A stretch of DNA of 64,000 nucleotides from Anderseniella sp963759095. Lineage in GTDB: Bacteria; Pseudomonadota; Alphaproteobacteria; Rhizobiales; Aestuariivirgaceae. This document shows positions 25,728 through 34,723 of the stretch, in pieces (the first letter of the stretch is position 1; each line of letters starts with the position of its first letter). The translations under genes were made by a program, and so were the position numbers. The stretch spans positions 81,234 to 145,233 of the forward strand of contig CAVWYF010000022.1 in assembly GCA_963759095.1 (NCBI GenBank). Reading direction: 5' to 3'. Below the pieces are notes generated by a model that had not been told where the DNA came from, ran no database searches, and saw only the letters and a program-made list of their open reading frames with translations.

Positions 25728-27056
25728 TTACAATCTCGCTGTCGCGCGTTCCCGGCCAATGAGCGGGAGCAGGGATACCAACTCGGGTCCGTGCGGTTTT
25801 CCGGTCAGCGCCAGGCGCAGCGGCATGAACAGGCCCTTGCCCTTGCGTCCGGTGGCCTGCTTGACCGCATCAGTCCAGGATTTCCAGGTGGTTTCACCCC
25901 AAGGTTCATCCGGCAGCAGGGTAGCGGCTTGCGAGATGAAATCACGATCCTCGTCTGCAATTTCGCCGGTCATGTCACCATAGACGATCCGGTACCACTC
26001 GACAGCTTCCTGGACTTTGGAAAGATTGCTGTGTACGGCCTGCCAGAAGTCTTCACCGCCATCTGCGTCCATGCCGACAAGGCGCTCGCGAACATCGTCA
26101 TATGACAGCTGATGCACAATGCGTGCGTTCAGGTTTTCAAGCTCCGTCATGTCAAACCGGCCGGGCGCACGCGACAGCTTGGACAGATCGAACGCCGCCA
26201 GCAAAGTGTCCATTGTGGTGTGCGGTTCGATGGCCTCCGATGTGCCGATAAGGGCGCCGTGACTGACCACCGCCATGGCTTCCAGTCCCTCCTCGCGCAT
26301 CGCCGCAATCGACAGCGAGCCGAGGCGTTTTGACAGGCCCTTGCCATCTGCGCCCACCAGCAGCGAATGATGCGCAAACGCCGGTGCCGTGGCACCAAGT
26401 GCTTCAAAAATCTCCACCTGTACAGCCGCATTGGTGGTGTGATCTTCACCCCTGATGATGTGGGTCAGCCCCATGTCGATATCATCCACGACCGACGGCA
26501 GTGTGTAGAGGTAGCTGCCGTCCTCGCGGATCAGCACCGGGTCGGACAATGACGACGTGTCGATGCGCACGTCTCCGCGCACCAGATCGTCCCAGTGAAT
26601 GTCACGCTGATCCAGCTTGAACCGCCAATGGGGTCTGCGCCCTTCTGCTTCCAGTGCTGCCCGGTCTTCGTCTGACAGGTTCAGCCCTGTGCGGTCATAG
26701 ACCGGCGGCTGGTGCCGGGCCAGTTGACGCTTGCGCTTGTAATCGAGTTCTTCGGCGGTTTCATAACAGGCATAGAGCCTGCCGTCATTTTTCAGTTTCT
26801 CGGCAGCAGCGTCATACAGTGCAAAGCGTTCCGACTGCCGGTACACCTCATCCGGCATCAAGCCGAGCCAGTCCAGATCAGTTGCTATGCCGTCTGCAAA
26901 TTCACGGGTTGAGCGTTCCAGATCGGTATCGTCAAACCGCAGTATGAAACGGCCTGCAGCCTTGCGTGCAAATAACCAGTTCAAAATGGCGGTGCGGGCA
27001 TTGCCGATATGTATGCGGCCGGTGGGTGAAGGCGCGAAGCGAACTGTAATGGTCAT
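25728..27056 (-). CDS. gltX: Glutamyl-tRNA synthetase, short GltX2 type
   Basis: A 442-residue class I aminoacyl-tRNA synthetase that charges tRNA with glutamate. The HIGH box is HIGN at 16-19 within FAPSPTGRIHIGNA, and the KMSKS box is GLSKR at 240-244. The anticodon-binding part is from about 310. The length and the Asn in HIGN fit the shorter second GluRS that many alphaproteobacteria have alongside a longer GltX1, so its tRNA specificity (Glu or Gln) is open. It lies 3 bases after nadE on the same strand, a pairing I recall from other rhizobia. Confidence 0.9.
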   Translation of the reverse strand: MTITVRFAPSPTGRIHIGNARTAILNWLFARKAAGRFILRFDDTDLERSTREFADGIATDLDWLGLMPDEVYRQSERFALYDAAAEKLKNDGRLYACYETAEELDYKRKRQLARHQPPVYDRTGLNLSDEDRAALEAEGRRPHWRFKLDQRDIHWDDLVRGDVRIDTSSLSDPVLIREDGSYLYTLPSVVDDIDMGLTHIIRGEDHTTNAAVQVEIFEALGATAPAFAHHSLLVGADGKGLSKRLGSLSIAAMREEGLEAMAVVSHGALIGTSEAIEPHTTMDTLLAAFDLSKLSRAPGRFDMTELENLNARIVHQLSYDDVRERLVGMDADGGEDFWQAVHSNLSKVQEAVEWYRIVYGDMTGEIADEDRDFISQAATLLPDEPWGETTWKSWTDAVKQATGRKGKGLFMPLRLALTGKPHGPELVSLLPLIGRERATARL

Positions 27057-27059
27057 GTT

Positions 27060-28721
27060 TCAGGCCTTGTCCCGGAAACCGTTGGTAATGGGGTAACGGC
27101 GTTCCTTGCCGAAGGCCCGGCGGGTGATTTTGACACCCGGTGCGGCCTGGCGGCGTTTGTACTCCGCAATATAGAGAAGGTGCTGAATGCGCTCGACCAC
27201 GGCCGGATCATGGCCCTTTGCGACCAGGTCTGCCAGCGAGGTTTCACTCTCGACCAGGCCGTCCAGAATGTCATCCAGCACATCATATTCCGGCAGAGAG
27301 TCCTGGTCGGTCTGATCCGGCCTGAGTTCAGCAGATGGTGCCTTGGTGATGATGCGTTCCGGGATGACGCGGGCAGCCGGACCAGCAAGACCGGTGGCGT
27401 CAGACTGGTTGCGCCAGCTTGCCAGCGCATAGACATCTGATTTGTAGACGTCCTTGATCGGGTTGAAACCACCGTTCATGTCGCCATAAAGCGTGGCATA
27501 TCCGACCGACATTTCCGACTTGTTGCCGGTGGTCAGAACCATGGAACCGAACTTGTTGGAGATCGCCATCAGAATGGCGCCTCTGGTACGCGACTGGATA
27601 TTTTCTTCCGTGACCCCTTCCGTCGTGCCTTCGAACATCGGCCCGAGTGTATTCAGAAAACCGGTGACCGGTTCGGAAATCGGCACAACATCATAGCGCA
27701 CGCCGAGTGCCCTGGCGCAGGCTTCGGCATCTTCAAGACTGTCGGATGAGGTGTATTCGTAAGGCAGCATGACGCAATGAACCTTGTCTGCACCCAGTGC
27801 GTCGACTGCCATAGCCGCAACCACGGCGGAATCTATGCCGCCGGAAAGTCCAAGCACCACACTTTCAAAGCGGTTCTTGCGCACGTAGTCGCGCGTGCCC
27901 AGCACGCAGGCATGCCAGATTTCCTCATAACCCAGTAGTTGCCGGGCGGTATCAGCCTGTGCGCACACCCAGCCGTCGGGGCCACGGGTCCATTCGGTCA
28001 GCAGTGTCGCTTCTTCAAATTCCGGCATCTGGCATGCCAGTGATCGGTCGGCATTCAACACGAACGATGCACCGTCAAACACCAGTTCATCCTGGCCTCC
28101 CACCTGGTTGACATAGATCATCGGCAGGTTGGTTTCGGTTACCCGTGCAACGACCAGATTGAGGCGGACATCCTGCTTGTCACGCTCGAACGGTGACCCG
28201 TTCGGCACAATCAGCAGTTCTGCGCCGGTTTCCTCAAGGGTTTCGCAGGTTTCTTCGGTCCAGATGTCTTCACAAATCGGCACCCCGATGCGTATGCCGC
28301 GAAAGTTGATTGGTCCTGGTGCGGGCCCTGCGTCAAACACCCGTTTTTCGTCAAACACACCATAGTTCGGCAGATCGTGTTTGAAGCGCACGGCGTCCAC
28401 CTTGCCGTCTTCCAGCAGAATGGCTGCATTGTAGAGCTTGCCGTCCACTGCCCATGGCGACGTGATCAGCATGGCCGGTGCGCCGTTGCCAGTCAGATCG
28501 GCGAGGCCTTCCACAGCCTTCTGGCAGGTTCCCACGAAAGCGGGTTTCAGCACCAGATCCTCCGGCGGATAGCCGGAAATGAACAGTTCTGTGAACACCA
28601 GCAGGTCAGCACCGGCCGCTGCCGCTTCGGCATGGGCAGTGCGTGCACGTTCGGAATTTGGCTCTACCGCGCCAACCGTCGGGTTCAATTGAGCCAGCAT
28701 AATTTTGAGATTATCAACCAT
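27060..28721 (-). CDS. nadE: Glutamine-dependent NAD+ synthetase
   Basis: A 553-residue enzyme for the last step of NAD synthesis, the amidation of deamido-NAD with glutamine and ATP. The nitrilase-type glutaminase domain (1-260) has the catalytic triad Glu in FTELFISGYPPED, Lys in NYGVFDEKRVF and Cys in GVPICEDIW. The synthetase domain (from about 280) has the SGGIDS P-loop in VLGLSGGIDSAVVAAMA. MVDNLKIMLAQLNPTVG is the family's usual beginning, so the ATG at 28721 is chosen. The frame opens 12 codons earlier (28757). Co-directional with gltX and possibly co-transcribed. Confidence 0.93.
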   Translation of the reverse strand: MVDNLKIMLAQLNPTVGAVEPNSERARTAHAEAAAAGADLLVFTELFISGYPPEDLVLKPAFVGTCQKAVEGLADLTGNGAPAMLITSPWAVDGKLYNAAILLEDGKVDAVRFKHDLPNYGVFDEKRVFDAGPAPGPINFRGIRIGVPICEDIWTEETCETLEETGAELLIVPNGSPFERDKQDVRLNLVVARVTETNLPMIYVNQVGGQDELVFDGASFVLNADRSLACQMPEFEEATLLTEWTRGPDGWVCAQADTARQLLGYEEIWHACVLGTRDYVRKNRFESVVLGLSGGIDSAVVAAMAVDALGADKVHCVMLPYEYTSSDSLEDAEACARALGVRYDVVPISEPVTGFLNTLGPMFEGTTEGVTEENIQSRTRGAILMAISNKFGSMVLTTGNKSEMSVGYATLYGDMNGGFNPIKDVYKSDVYALASWRNQSDATGLAGPAARVIPERIITKAPSAELRPDQTDQDSLPEYDVLDDILDGLVESETSLADLVAKGHDPAVVERIQHLLYIAEYKRRQAAPGVKITRRAFGKERRYPITNGFRDKA

Positions 28722-28873
28722 GCCCGCTCTATTAGCGCCATCCAGACCTGCCATCAATGATTGCTTTAGAATTCAAGGGTAAAATCGCGAAGAATGGTAT
28801 TACCCTGTCGGGACTGGGAGCATTTTGTGGGGCAGGGCACATCTGTTTCAAAGGTTGAAGAAACGATTCCGGT

Positions 28874-30001
28874 GTGGAGGCCCGCCTTGTGGTGCTGACT
28901 GCAAGTCAAGATCAAGCTGCTGTTGCATCCACGGATGCTGAACTTCTGCAGGTCACCCTGAACAATGTGGCTTGCGGGGTGGCATCCGTACGCGCGGACG
29001 GCGGTATCATAACCAGCAATGACGTGTTTTATGACATGCTGCGCCGGGCAGGGTTGCTGAAACTGGAATTTGTCAGCAGGAAGCGGGAAGACCTGACTGC
29101 TCTGTCTCTCTATGATGTCTCGCCGAAATTGCGGGATCGCCCGGACCAGGTTGCGGGACTGACAGGCTGCGCGTTTGAACTGCAGTATATTGATGTTCAA
29201 GACCGGTTGGGCGGCACTTTGATACTGATGAATGATGTTACCTCGCTACGCCGGAACGAACAGACGATGTGCGATGTGCTTGCACAAAAAGAAGTAATGG
29301 AGCAGGCCAGAACGACGTTCGTTTCCCAGGTCGCGCACCATTTTCGAACGCCGCTCAATGTTATTCTCGGTTATGTCGACATACTGGCTGCCGGTGACGG
29401 CAACGAGATTGATGCCGGCACACGCACCTCCTATCTCGGCTTCATCCGCGAATCTGCGAAAGCCTTGTTGCTGAACATGAACGAGATGATGGAAATCATC
29501 AGGTTGCAGCGAAACGAACAGCCGGTTGAGCTGGAAGTTCGTGAGCTGCGAACGCTGATTTCCGGCGCCATTGACGAGATTCAGGCCGTGCTGGCTGCAG
29601 AAGACGTTGAGCTTGATTCAACGGCAATGCTCGATGTGATAGGGACCAGTTGCGTGCGCATGGATGCCCGCATTGCCAGGCGCGCCATCGCCAGCCTGTT
29701 GCGCACATCCGCCGTGCTGGGTGGACCTGGCAGCCAGTTGAAACTGGGTGGGCGGATATCGGGATCTGATGCCTTGATTGTCATCATGGAATTCGAGGTC
29801 GGCAGGACCGACGTGCAATCCATTCTGGTTAGTATTCAAAACGGGGAGCCGGTGAAAGAAATCAGCCTTACCGGTAATGCCAGCGGTTATGGGCTGGCCC
29901 TGGCTGCAATGCTGCTGCGGTTGTGTGAGATCAGGGTTTCGGCAACTGCCGTGGGCGAGCGCGGCGTGTGCATCGAAATGGCGTTTTCCACGGCGGGTTG
30001 A
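28874..30001 (+). CDS. PAS-containing sensor histidine kinase with degenerate ATPase domain
   Basis: A 375-residue cytoplasmic sensor. It has a PAS-like region (about 22-125), a HisKA dimerisation helix with the phospho-acceptor H155 in VSQVAHHFRTPLNVILGY, and a C-terminal region shaped like HATPase_c. The N box is eroded (SLLRTSAVLG, without the conserved Asn) and no DxGxG box is visible; only the late SGYGLALAAMLLRL resembles a G2 box. So phosphotransfer may be intact while ATP binding is doubtful, as in HPt-like pseudokinases. The start is GTG at 28874, since no nearby ATG fits. It is divergent from nadE. No response regulator is adjacent. Confidence 0.75.
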   Translation: MEARLVVLTASQDQAAVASTDAELLQVTLNNVACGVASVRADGGIITSNDVFYDMLRRAGLLKLEFVSRKREDLTALSLYDVSPKLRDRPDQVAGLTGCAFELQYIDVQDRLGGTLILMNDVTSLRRNEQTMCDVLAQKEVMEQARTTFVSQVAHHFRTPLNVILGYVDILAAGDGNEIDAGTRTSYLGFIRESAKALLLNMNEMMEIIRLQRNEQPVELEVRELRTLISGAIDEIQAVLAAEDVELDSTAMLDVIGTSCVRMDARIARRAIASLLRTSAVLGGPGSQLKLGGRISGSDALIVIMEFEVGRTDVQSILVSIQNGEPVKEISLTGNASGYGLALAAMLLRLCEIRVSATAVGERGVCIEMAFSTAG

Positions 30002-30079
30002 TTTTCCGGCAACTCGGATATCCGATTGGCATGACAATAGCCGCGAGGATGTTCATGGGTTCACCTTGATGGCCCGGTG

Positions 30080-30622
30080 TTATTTGATGCGGGGCAGCAT
30101 TTTCTTGAAGGGCGCCGTTCCTGCCTTTGCAAGCCACTCGAATACGACCATTTCAGTGGTGACGATGCCCACACCTGCAGCGCTCAACCGGTGCAGGCAG
30201 GCCTGCTCGCTCTCTGCTGAGCGGGACGCGGTAGCATCGGACGCGACGAAGACCTCGTAACCGTCTTCCAGCAGGCTGGCTGCTGTCTGCACCACGCAGA
30301 TATGCGCCTCCATTCCGGCAAGCACAATCTGCGAGCGTCCAGCGGCTTTGACCGCGGCGGCAATGGTGGCATCCTGCATGCAGGAGAAGTGCAGTTTGGG
30401 GAAAACCGGATAGCCGGAGGACACCCTCGCCACTTCCGGTACAGTCGGGCCAAGACCTTCGGGATATTGTTCCGTCAGCAGCACCGGCACATCGAGTTCG
30501 CGCGCCGCCTCCACGAGTAATGCGGTGTTCTTCAGTGTCCGCGCCGGCGCAAGCATGGCCGGCACCAGCCGCTCCTGCATGTCGATGACAAGAAGCATGG
30601 ATTCACCAGCCTTAATCAACAT
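30080..30622 (-). CDS. Isochorismatase-family hydrolase
   Basis: A 180-residue cysteine hydrolase of the isochorismatase/nicotinamidase fold. The catalytic triad is D in LLVIDMQERL, K in FPKLHFSC and Cys in GMEAHICVVQTA. The length and the YcaC-like pattern fit small stand-alone hydrolases with unknown amide or ester substrates. The ATG at 30622 has AAGGATC upstream; the frame extends 30 codons further without family-like sequence. An inverted repeat, TGTGGT...ACCACA, lies about 75 bases upstream (30694-30713) and may be an operator. Confidence 0.8.
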   Translation of the reverse strand: MLIKAGESMLLVIDMQERLVPAMLAPARTLKNTALLVEAARELDVPVLLTEQYPEGLGPTVPEVARVSSGYPVFPKLHFSCMQDATIAAAVKAAGRSQIVLAGMEAHICVVQTAASLLEDGYEVFVASDATASRSAESEQACLHRLSAAGVGIVTTEMVVFEWLAKAGTAPFKKMLPRIK

Positions 30623-30830
30623 ATCCCAGATCCTTTGCAGCCAAACGATTGTCGTCGCCGTCGGCAACACGGCACCGGGCAACGTTTCACTTATGTGGTT
30701 GCCATACACCACAAATCATAACGATGGCAAAACACCTGTTTGAATTGCAATAGCGCTTGAGTGAAAATGATCTGTATCCACAAGGCTCATGGATGCAAAA
30801 ACGTCGTTGACGGCATTGTGGCTTGATGTA

Positions 30831-30840
30831 TGGTATACCA
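30831..30840. promoter_or_regulatory. Predicted FCD-GntR operator before the oxalate regulator
   Basis: The perfect palindrome TGGTATACCA, within TGTATGGTATACCAGATACA, lies 63 bases before the GTG of the GntR gene. Palindromes of this T-G/T-GT-AC-A type are usual for FCD-subfamily GntR proteins. The same decamer recurs at 36861, before tctC, so autoregulation plus control of the transporter is likely. Confidence 0.65.
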
Positions 30841-30903
30841 GATACAAAGCCCGACTTCAGGGTGCTCTTGCAGTGAACCAGCAAAAAAGGAGCCTTCGTA
30901 TCC

Positions 30904-31626
30904 GTGTCGATTACGCAGAAATTGTCTCCAATCGCTGCAAACTTCACTTTGAAGGATCACACCTACGACGTGTTGCGTGCAGCCATACTGGACATGAATA
31001 TATATGAAGATGGTGCCGACTTGCGACTCGACGAACGACAGATGGCCGAAAAGCTGGCAATTTCACGCACCCCGATCCGGGAAGCGCTCGCTCGTCTGGC
31101 ACAAGATGGCCTGGTGGAGATCCTGCCGCGCAAGGGTGTTTTCGTGTTGCGCAAAAGCATGGACGAAATTCTGGAAATGATTGTCACGTGGGCGGCACTC
31201 GAAAGTATGGCTGTACGTCTTGCGACAGAAAATGCGACGTCTGGGGATCTCCGCGACTTGCGCAAATTTGCATTGAAACACAGCATTGATGCGGCGCGGG
31301 CGGATATTGAGGAGTATTCGGAAATCAATATCCAGTTTCATCAGCGTATTCTGGAGCTTTCCGGCTGCAAATTATTGAAATCGACGGCGGATGGGCTTTT
31401 CCAGCACATGCATGCGGTTCGTCGCAGGGCGATGGGCGAGAGTGACCGGGCAACACGCTCAGTCGTTGATCACATGGAAATCATAGAGGCACTCGAAGCA
31501 CGTGATGGCGATCTGGCGAGCAGGCTGGTTCGTGAACACACGATGAAATTGCATGACCACATCCGCAGAACCTGGACGAGACTGGAAGGTCTCGCTTCAA
31601 ACCGACTTAAAGCCAGTTCGAACTGA
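30904..31626 (+). CDS. GntR/FCD-family regulator of the oxalate genes
   Basis: A 240-residue regulator with an N-terminal winged HTH (about 15-85, with LDERQMAEKLAISRTPIREA, then LARLAQDGLVEILPRKGVFV) and a C-terminal FCD ligand domain. The latter carries FHQRILELSGC and the metal-binding His/Asp pattern of that family (DHMEIIEALEARD). The GTG start is directly upstream of the oxalyl-CoA decarboxylase gene (20-base gap), so it is the first gene of the operon. It probably senses oxalate or a CoA derivative and binds TGGTATACCA. The ligand is inferred from context only. Confidence 0.85.
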   Translation: MSITQKLSPIAANFTLKDHTYDVLRAAILDMNIYEDGADLRLDERQMAEKLAISRTPIREALARLAQDGLVEILPRKGVFVLRKSMDEILEMIVTWAALESMAVRLATENATSGDLRDLRKFALKHSIDAARADIEEYSEINIQFHQRILELSGCKLLKSTADGLFQHMHAVRRRAMGESDRATRSVVDHMEIIEALEARDGDLASRLVREHTMKLHDHIRRTWTRLEGLASNRLKASSN

Positions 31627-31646
31627 TCGAAACAACAGGAAAACCT

Positions 31647-33398
31647 ATGTCTTCATCCGCAGCCATCCAAACATTGAACAAAACCGAAGAAACTCTCCAG
31701 GGTGATCTGACAGATGGTTTTCATCTGCTGATCGACGCGTTGAAGCTAAACAATGTCGAAACCATCTATGGTGTGCCGGGTATCCCGATAACGGATCTCG
31801 GCCGCATGATGCAGGAAGAAGGTCTTCGCGTCCTGTCATTTCGTCATGAACAAAATGCCGGTAACGCCGCCGCGATTGCGGGATTTCTAACCAAAAAGCC
31901 GGGAATTTGCCTGACGGTCTCCGCGCCCGGTTTTCTGAACGGTCTGACGGCTTTGGCCCATGCGACCACCAATTGCTGGCCGATGATTCTTGTTTCGGGA
32001 TCGTCCGAGCGCGAAGTGGTCGACTTGATGCAGGGCGATTATGAAGAGATGGATCAACTGGCCATCGCCAAGCCGTTGTGCAAGGCGGCATACCGTATCC
32101 TGCATGCCCAGGATATCGGCATTGGGGTCGCGCGGGCGATACGTGCGGCGGTTTCCGGGCGTCCTGGTGGCGTCTATCTCGATATTCCCGGCAGTCTGCT
32201 GGGGCAGGTAATGGATGAAGTTCAAGGCCGGAAATCGTTGGTCAAGGTCATCGATCCGGCGCCTGCGCAAATCCCTGCTCCCGACGCGGTGAAGCGCGCA
32301 CTAGACGTGATCAAGGGTGCCAGGAAACCGCTGATTGTTCTGGGCAAGGGTGCGGCCTATGCGCAATGCGATGATGTGGTTCGCGAATTTGTGGAAAAAT
32401 CCGGCATTCCCTATTTGCCGATGAGCATGGCCAAAGGCCTGTTGCCAGATACCCATGAGCAGTCGGCCGGACCGGCTCGCTCGCTGGTGTTAAAGGAATC
32501 CGACGTGGTGATCATGGTCGGTGCCCGCCTCAACTGGCTGCTTTCCCATGGCAAAGGCAAGCAATGGGGCGAACCGCATTCAACGAAATTCGTGCAGATT
32601 GACATTGAGCCCAAAGAGATGGACAGCAATGTCGAAATTGCAGCACCTGTTGTAGGTGATATCGGTTCATGTCTGTCGGCTCTGATCAATGCCATGGGTA
32701 GCGACTGGAAACTGCCCCCTGAGGAGTGGACAACTGCCGTCAAGGCCAAGAGAGATGCCAATATCGAGCGCATGGCCCCGACATTGCAGAACAACAATTC
32801 GCCGATGAACTATGCCGGCGCGCTGGGATCTCTGAAGCGTGTCATCAAGGAACGGCCTGATGCGATCCTGGTAAATGAAGGCGCCAACACGCTTGATTTC
32901 GCCCGCTCGATCATCGACATGTATCAGCCCCGCAAGCGGCTGGATGTGGGAACTTGGGGCGTGATGGGTGTCGGTATGGGATCGGCTATTGCGGCAGCCG
33001 TTGAGACGGGCAAGCCGGTATTGGCAGTCGAGGGCGACAGCGCTTTTGGTTTTTCCGGAATGGAGATCGAAACGATTTGCCGGTACAAGCTGCCGGTCTG
33101 CGTGGTGGTCTTTAACAACAATGGCATCTATCGCGGCACCGACGAAAACCGCTCTGGCGGCGAAGATCCTGCACCCACTGTGTTTGTCGAAAACTCCCGC
33201 TATGACATGATGATGGAAGCCTTTGGTGGCGTAGGCATTCACGCGTCAAATCCCGATGAGCTCTATCGGGCCGCCAGTGAAGCAATGGATAGTGGCAAGC
33301 CGACGCTGATCAACGCTGCCATTGATCCGGCGGCCGGTAAGGAGAGCGGGAATATCGGTTCTCTCAATCCGCAAAGCGTCGTCAAGAAAAAGAAATAG
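31647..33398 (+). CDS. oxc: Oxalyl-CoA decarboxylase
   Basis: A 583-residue ThDP enzyme that converts oxalyl-CoA to formyl-CoA and CO2. The Pyr domain (about 20-190) has the catalytic Glu E68 in RHEQNAGNAAA. A central domain is at about 215-355, and the PP domain carries the ThDP/Mg motif GDSAFGFSGMEIE...FNNNG at about 460-492. The family's start (DGFHLLIDALKLNNVETIYG) and the VSAPGFLNGL segment are typical of Oxc rather than acetolactate synthase. It pairs with frc 29 bases downstream. The short Lys-rich end (VVKKKK) is minor. Cytoplasmic. Confidence 0.94.
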   Translation: MSSSAAIQTLNKTEETLQGDLTDGFHLLIDALKLNNVETIYGVPGIPITDLGRMMQEEGLRVLSFRHEQNAGNAAAIAGFLTKKPGICLTVSAPGFLNGLTALAHATTNCWPMILVSGSSEREVVDLMQGDYEEMDQLAIAKPLCKAAYRILHAQDIGIGVARAIRAAVSGRPGGVYLDIPGSLLGQVMDEVQGRKSLVKVIDPAPAQIPAPDAVKRALDVIKGARKPLIVLGKGAAYAQCDDVVREFVEKSGIPYLPMSMAKGLLPDTHEQSAGPARSLVLKESDVVIMVGARLNWLLSHGKGKQWGEPHSTKFVQIDIEPKEMDSNVEIAAPVVGDIGSCLSALINAMGSDWKLPPEEWTTAVKAKRDANIERMAPTLQNNNSPMNYAGALGSLKRVIKERPDAILVNEGANTLDFARSIIDMYQPRKRLDVGTWGVMGVGMGSAIAAAVETGKPVLAVEGDSAFGFSGMEIETICRYKLPVCVVVFNNNGIYRGTDENRSGGEDPAPTVFVENSRYDMMMEAFGGVGIHASNPDELYRAASEAMDSGKPTLINAAIDPAAGKESGNIGSLNPQSVVKKKK

Positions 33399-33427
33399 AA
33401 CCCCATGTTCGTGAACAGGAAAAAGAC

Positions 33428-34699
33428 ATGAAAGCACTAAAAGGCGTGAAGGTTCTGGACTTCACTCACGTTCAATCCGGGCCAACCTGTACCCAGCTTC
33501 TCGCATGGCTCGGGGCTGACGTGATCAAGGTGGAACGCCCCGGAGTAGGCGATGCAACGCGCGGTCAACTGCGCGATGTGCCCAATGCCGACTCCTTGTA
33601 CTTCACCATGCTCAACCACAACAAGCGCTCCATTACGCTCAACTCCAAGACCGAGCAGGGCAAGGACGTGCTGGAGCGGTTGGTGAAAACCTGTGACGTG
33701 CTGGTAGAAAACTTTGCGCCCGGCGCGCTTGATCGCATGGGACTTACCTGGCAGCGGATACAGGAACTGAACCCGAAGATGATCTATGCCTCGGTCAAGG
33801 GTTTCGGCCCCGGCCCCTATGAAGACTGCAAGGTCTATGAAAACGTGGCTCAGTGCGCTGGCGGGTCGGCTTCCACGACCGGTTTTCTGGACGGACCGCC
33901 ATTGGTGACCGGTGCACAGATCGGTGATTCCGGTACCGGCCTTCATCTGGCATTCGGTATTGTGTCGGCGCTGTACCAGCGCACCCATTCCGGCAAGGGC
34001 CAGCGCGTGCTGGCCGCCATGCAGGATAGTGTCTTGAACCTGTGCCGTGTGAAGTTGCGTGATCAGCAGCGCCTGGCTCATGGACCGTTGAACGAATACA
34101 CCCAGTTCGGCAAAGGCATTGAATTCGGTGATGCGACGCCGCGCGCGGGCAATGATTCAGGTGGTGGCCAGCCGGGCGCCATCCTCAAGTGCAAGGGCTG
34201 GGAAACCGATCCCAATGCCTATACTTATTTCATCACCCAGGCGGCTGTGTGGGAAAAGGTCTGCGATACCATCGGTGAGCCTGACTGGAAAACCGATCCG
34301 GGCTATGCGACACCGCCTGCGCGGCTGGACAAGCTGGAACAGATATTCGAGCGCATCGAGCAGTGGACCAAGACCAAGACCAAGTTCGAGGTTATGGAGA
34401 TCTGCAATCCGCAGGATATTCCCGTCGGACCGATCCTGTCGATGAAGGAAATCGCCGAAGAGCCATCCTTGCGCGAAACCGAAACCGTGGTTGAAGTGGA
34501 TCATCCCGAGCGCGGCAGTTACCTTACTGTGGGCATGCCGGTAAAATTGTCGGATTCTCCTGCTGAGGTGAAACGCTCACCATTGCTGGGCGAACACACC
34601 GAAGAAATTCTCACACAGGTGCTGGGGTATTCTGCGGACGAGGTCGATCAGATCAGGGCTTCCGGTGCCATTGGCGAGATGAAGCAGGCGGCTGAATAA
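33428..34699 (+). CDS. frc: Formyl-CoA:oxalate CoA-transferase
   Basis: A 423-residue class III CoA-transferase that moves CoA from formyl-CoA to oxalate, making oxalyl-CoA for Oxc and releasing formate. The N-terminus GVKVLDFTHVQSGPTCTQLL matches Frc closely. The catalytic Asp is D167 in TGAQIGDSGTG, near Asp169 of the Oxalobacter enzyme. Length is normal for Frc. It is the third gene of the GntR-oxc-frc operon. Confidence 0.93.
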   Translation: MKALKGVKVLDFTHVQSGPTCTQLLAWLGADVIKVERPGVGDATRGQLRDVPNADSLYFTMLNHNKRSITLNSKTEQGKDVLERLVKTCDVLVENFAPGALDRMGLTWQRIQELNPKMIYASVKGFGPGPYEDCKVYENVAQCAGGSASTTGFLDGPPLVTGAQIGDSGTGLHLAFGIVSALYQRTHSGKGQRVLAAMQDSVLNLCRVKLRDQQRLAHGPLNEYTQFGKGIEFGDATPRAGNDSGGGQPGAILKCKGWETDPNAYTYFITQAAVWEKVCDTIGEPDWKTDPGYATPPARLDKLEQIFERIEQWTKTKTKFEVMEICNPQDIPVGPILSMKEIAEEPSLRETETVVEVDHPERGSYLTVGMPVKLSDSPAEVKRSPLLGEHTEEILTQVLGYSADEVDQIRASGAIGEMKQAAE

Positions 34700-34723
34700 A
34701 AGACGATCGGGAGACAAACACTG

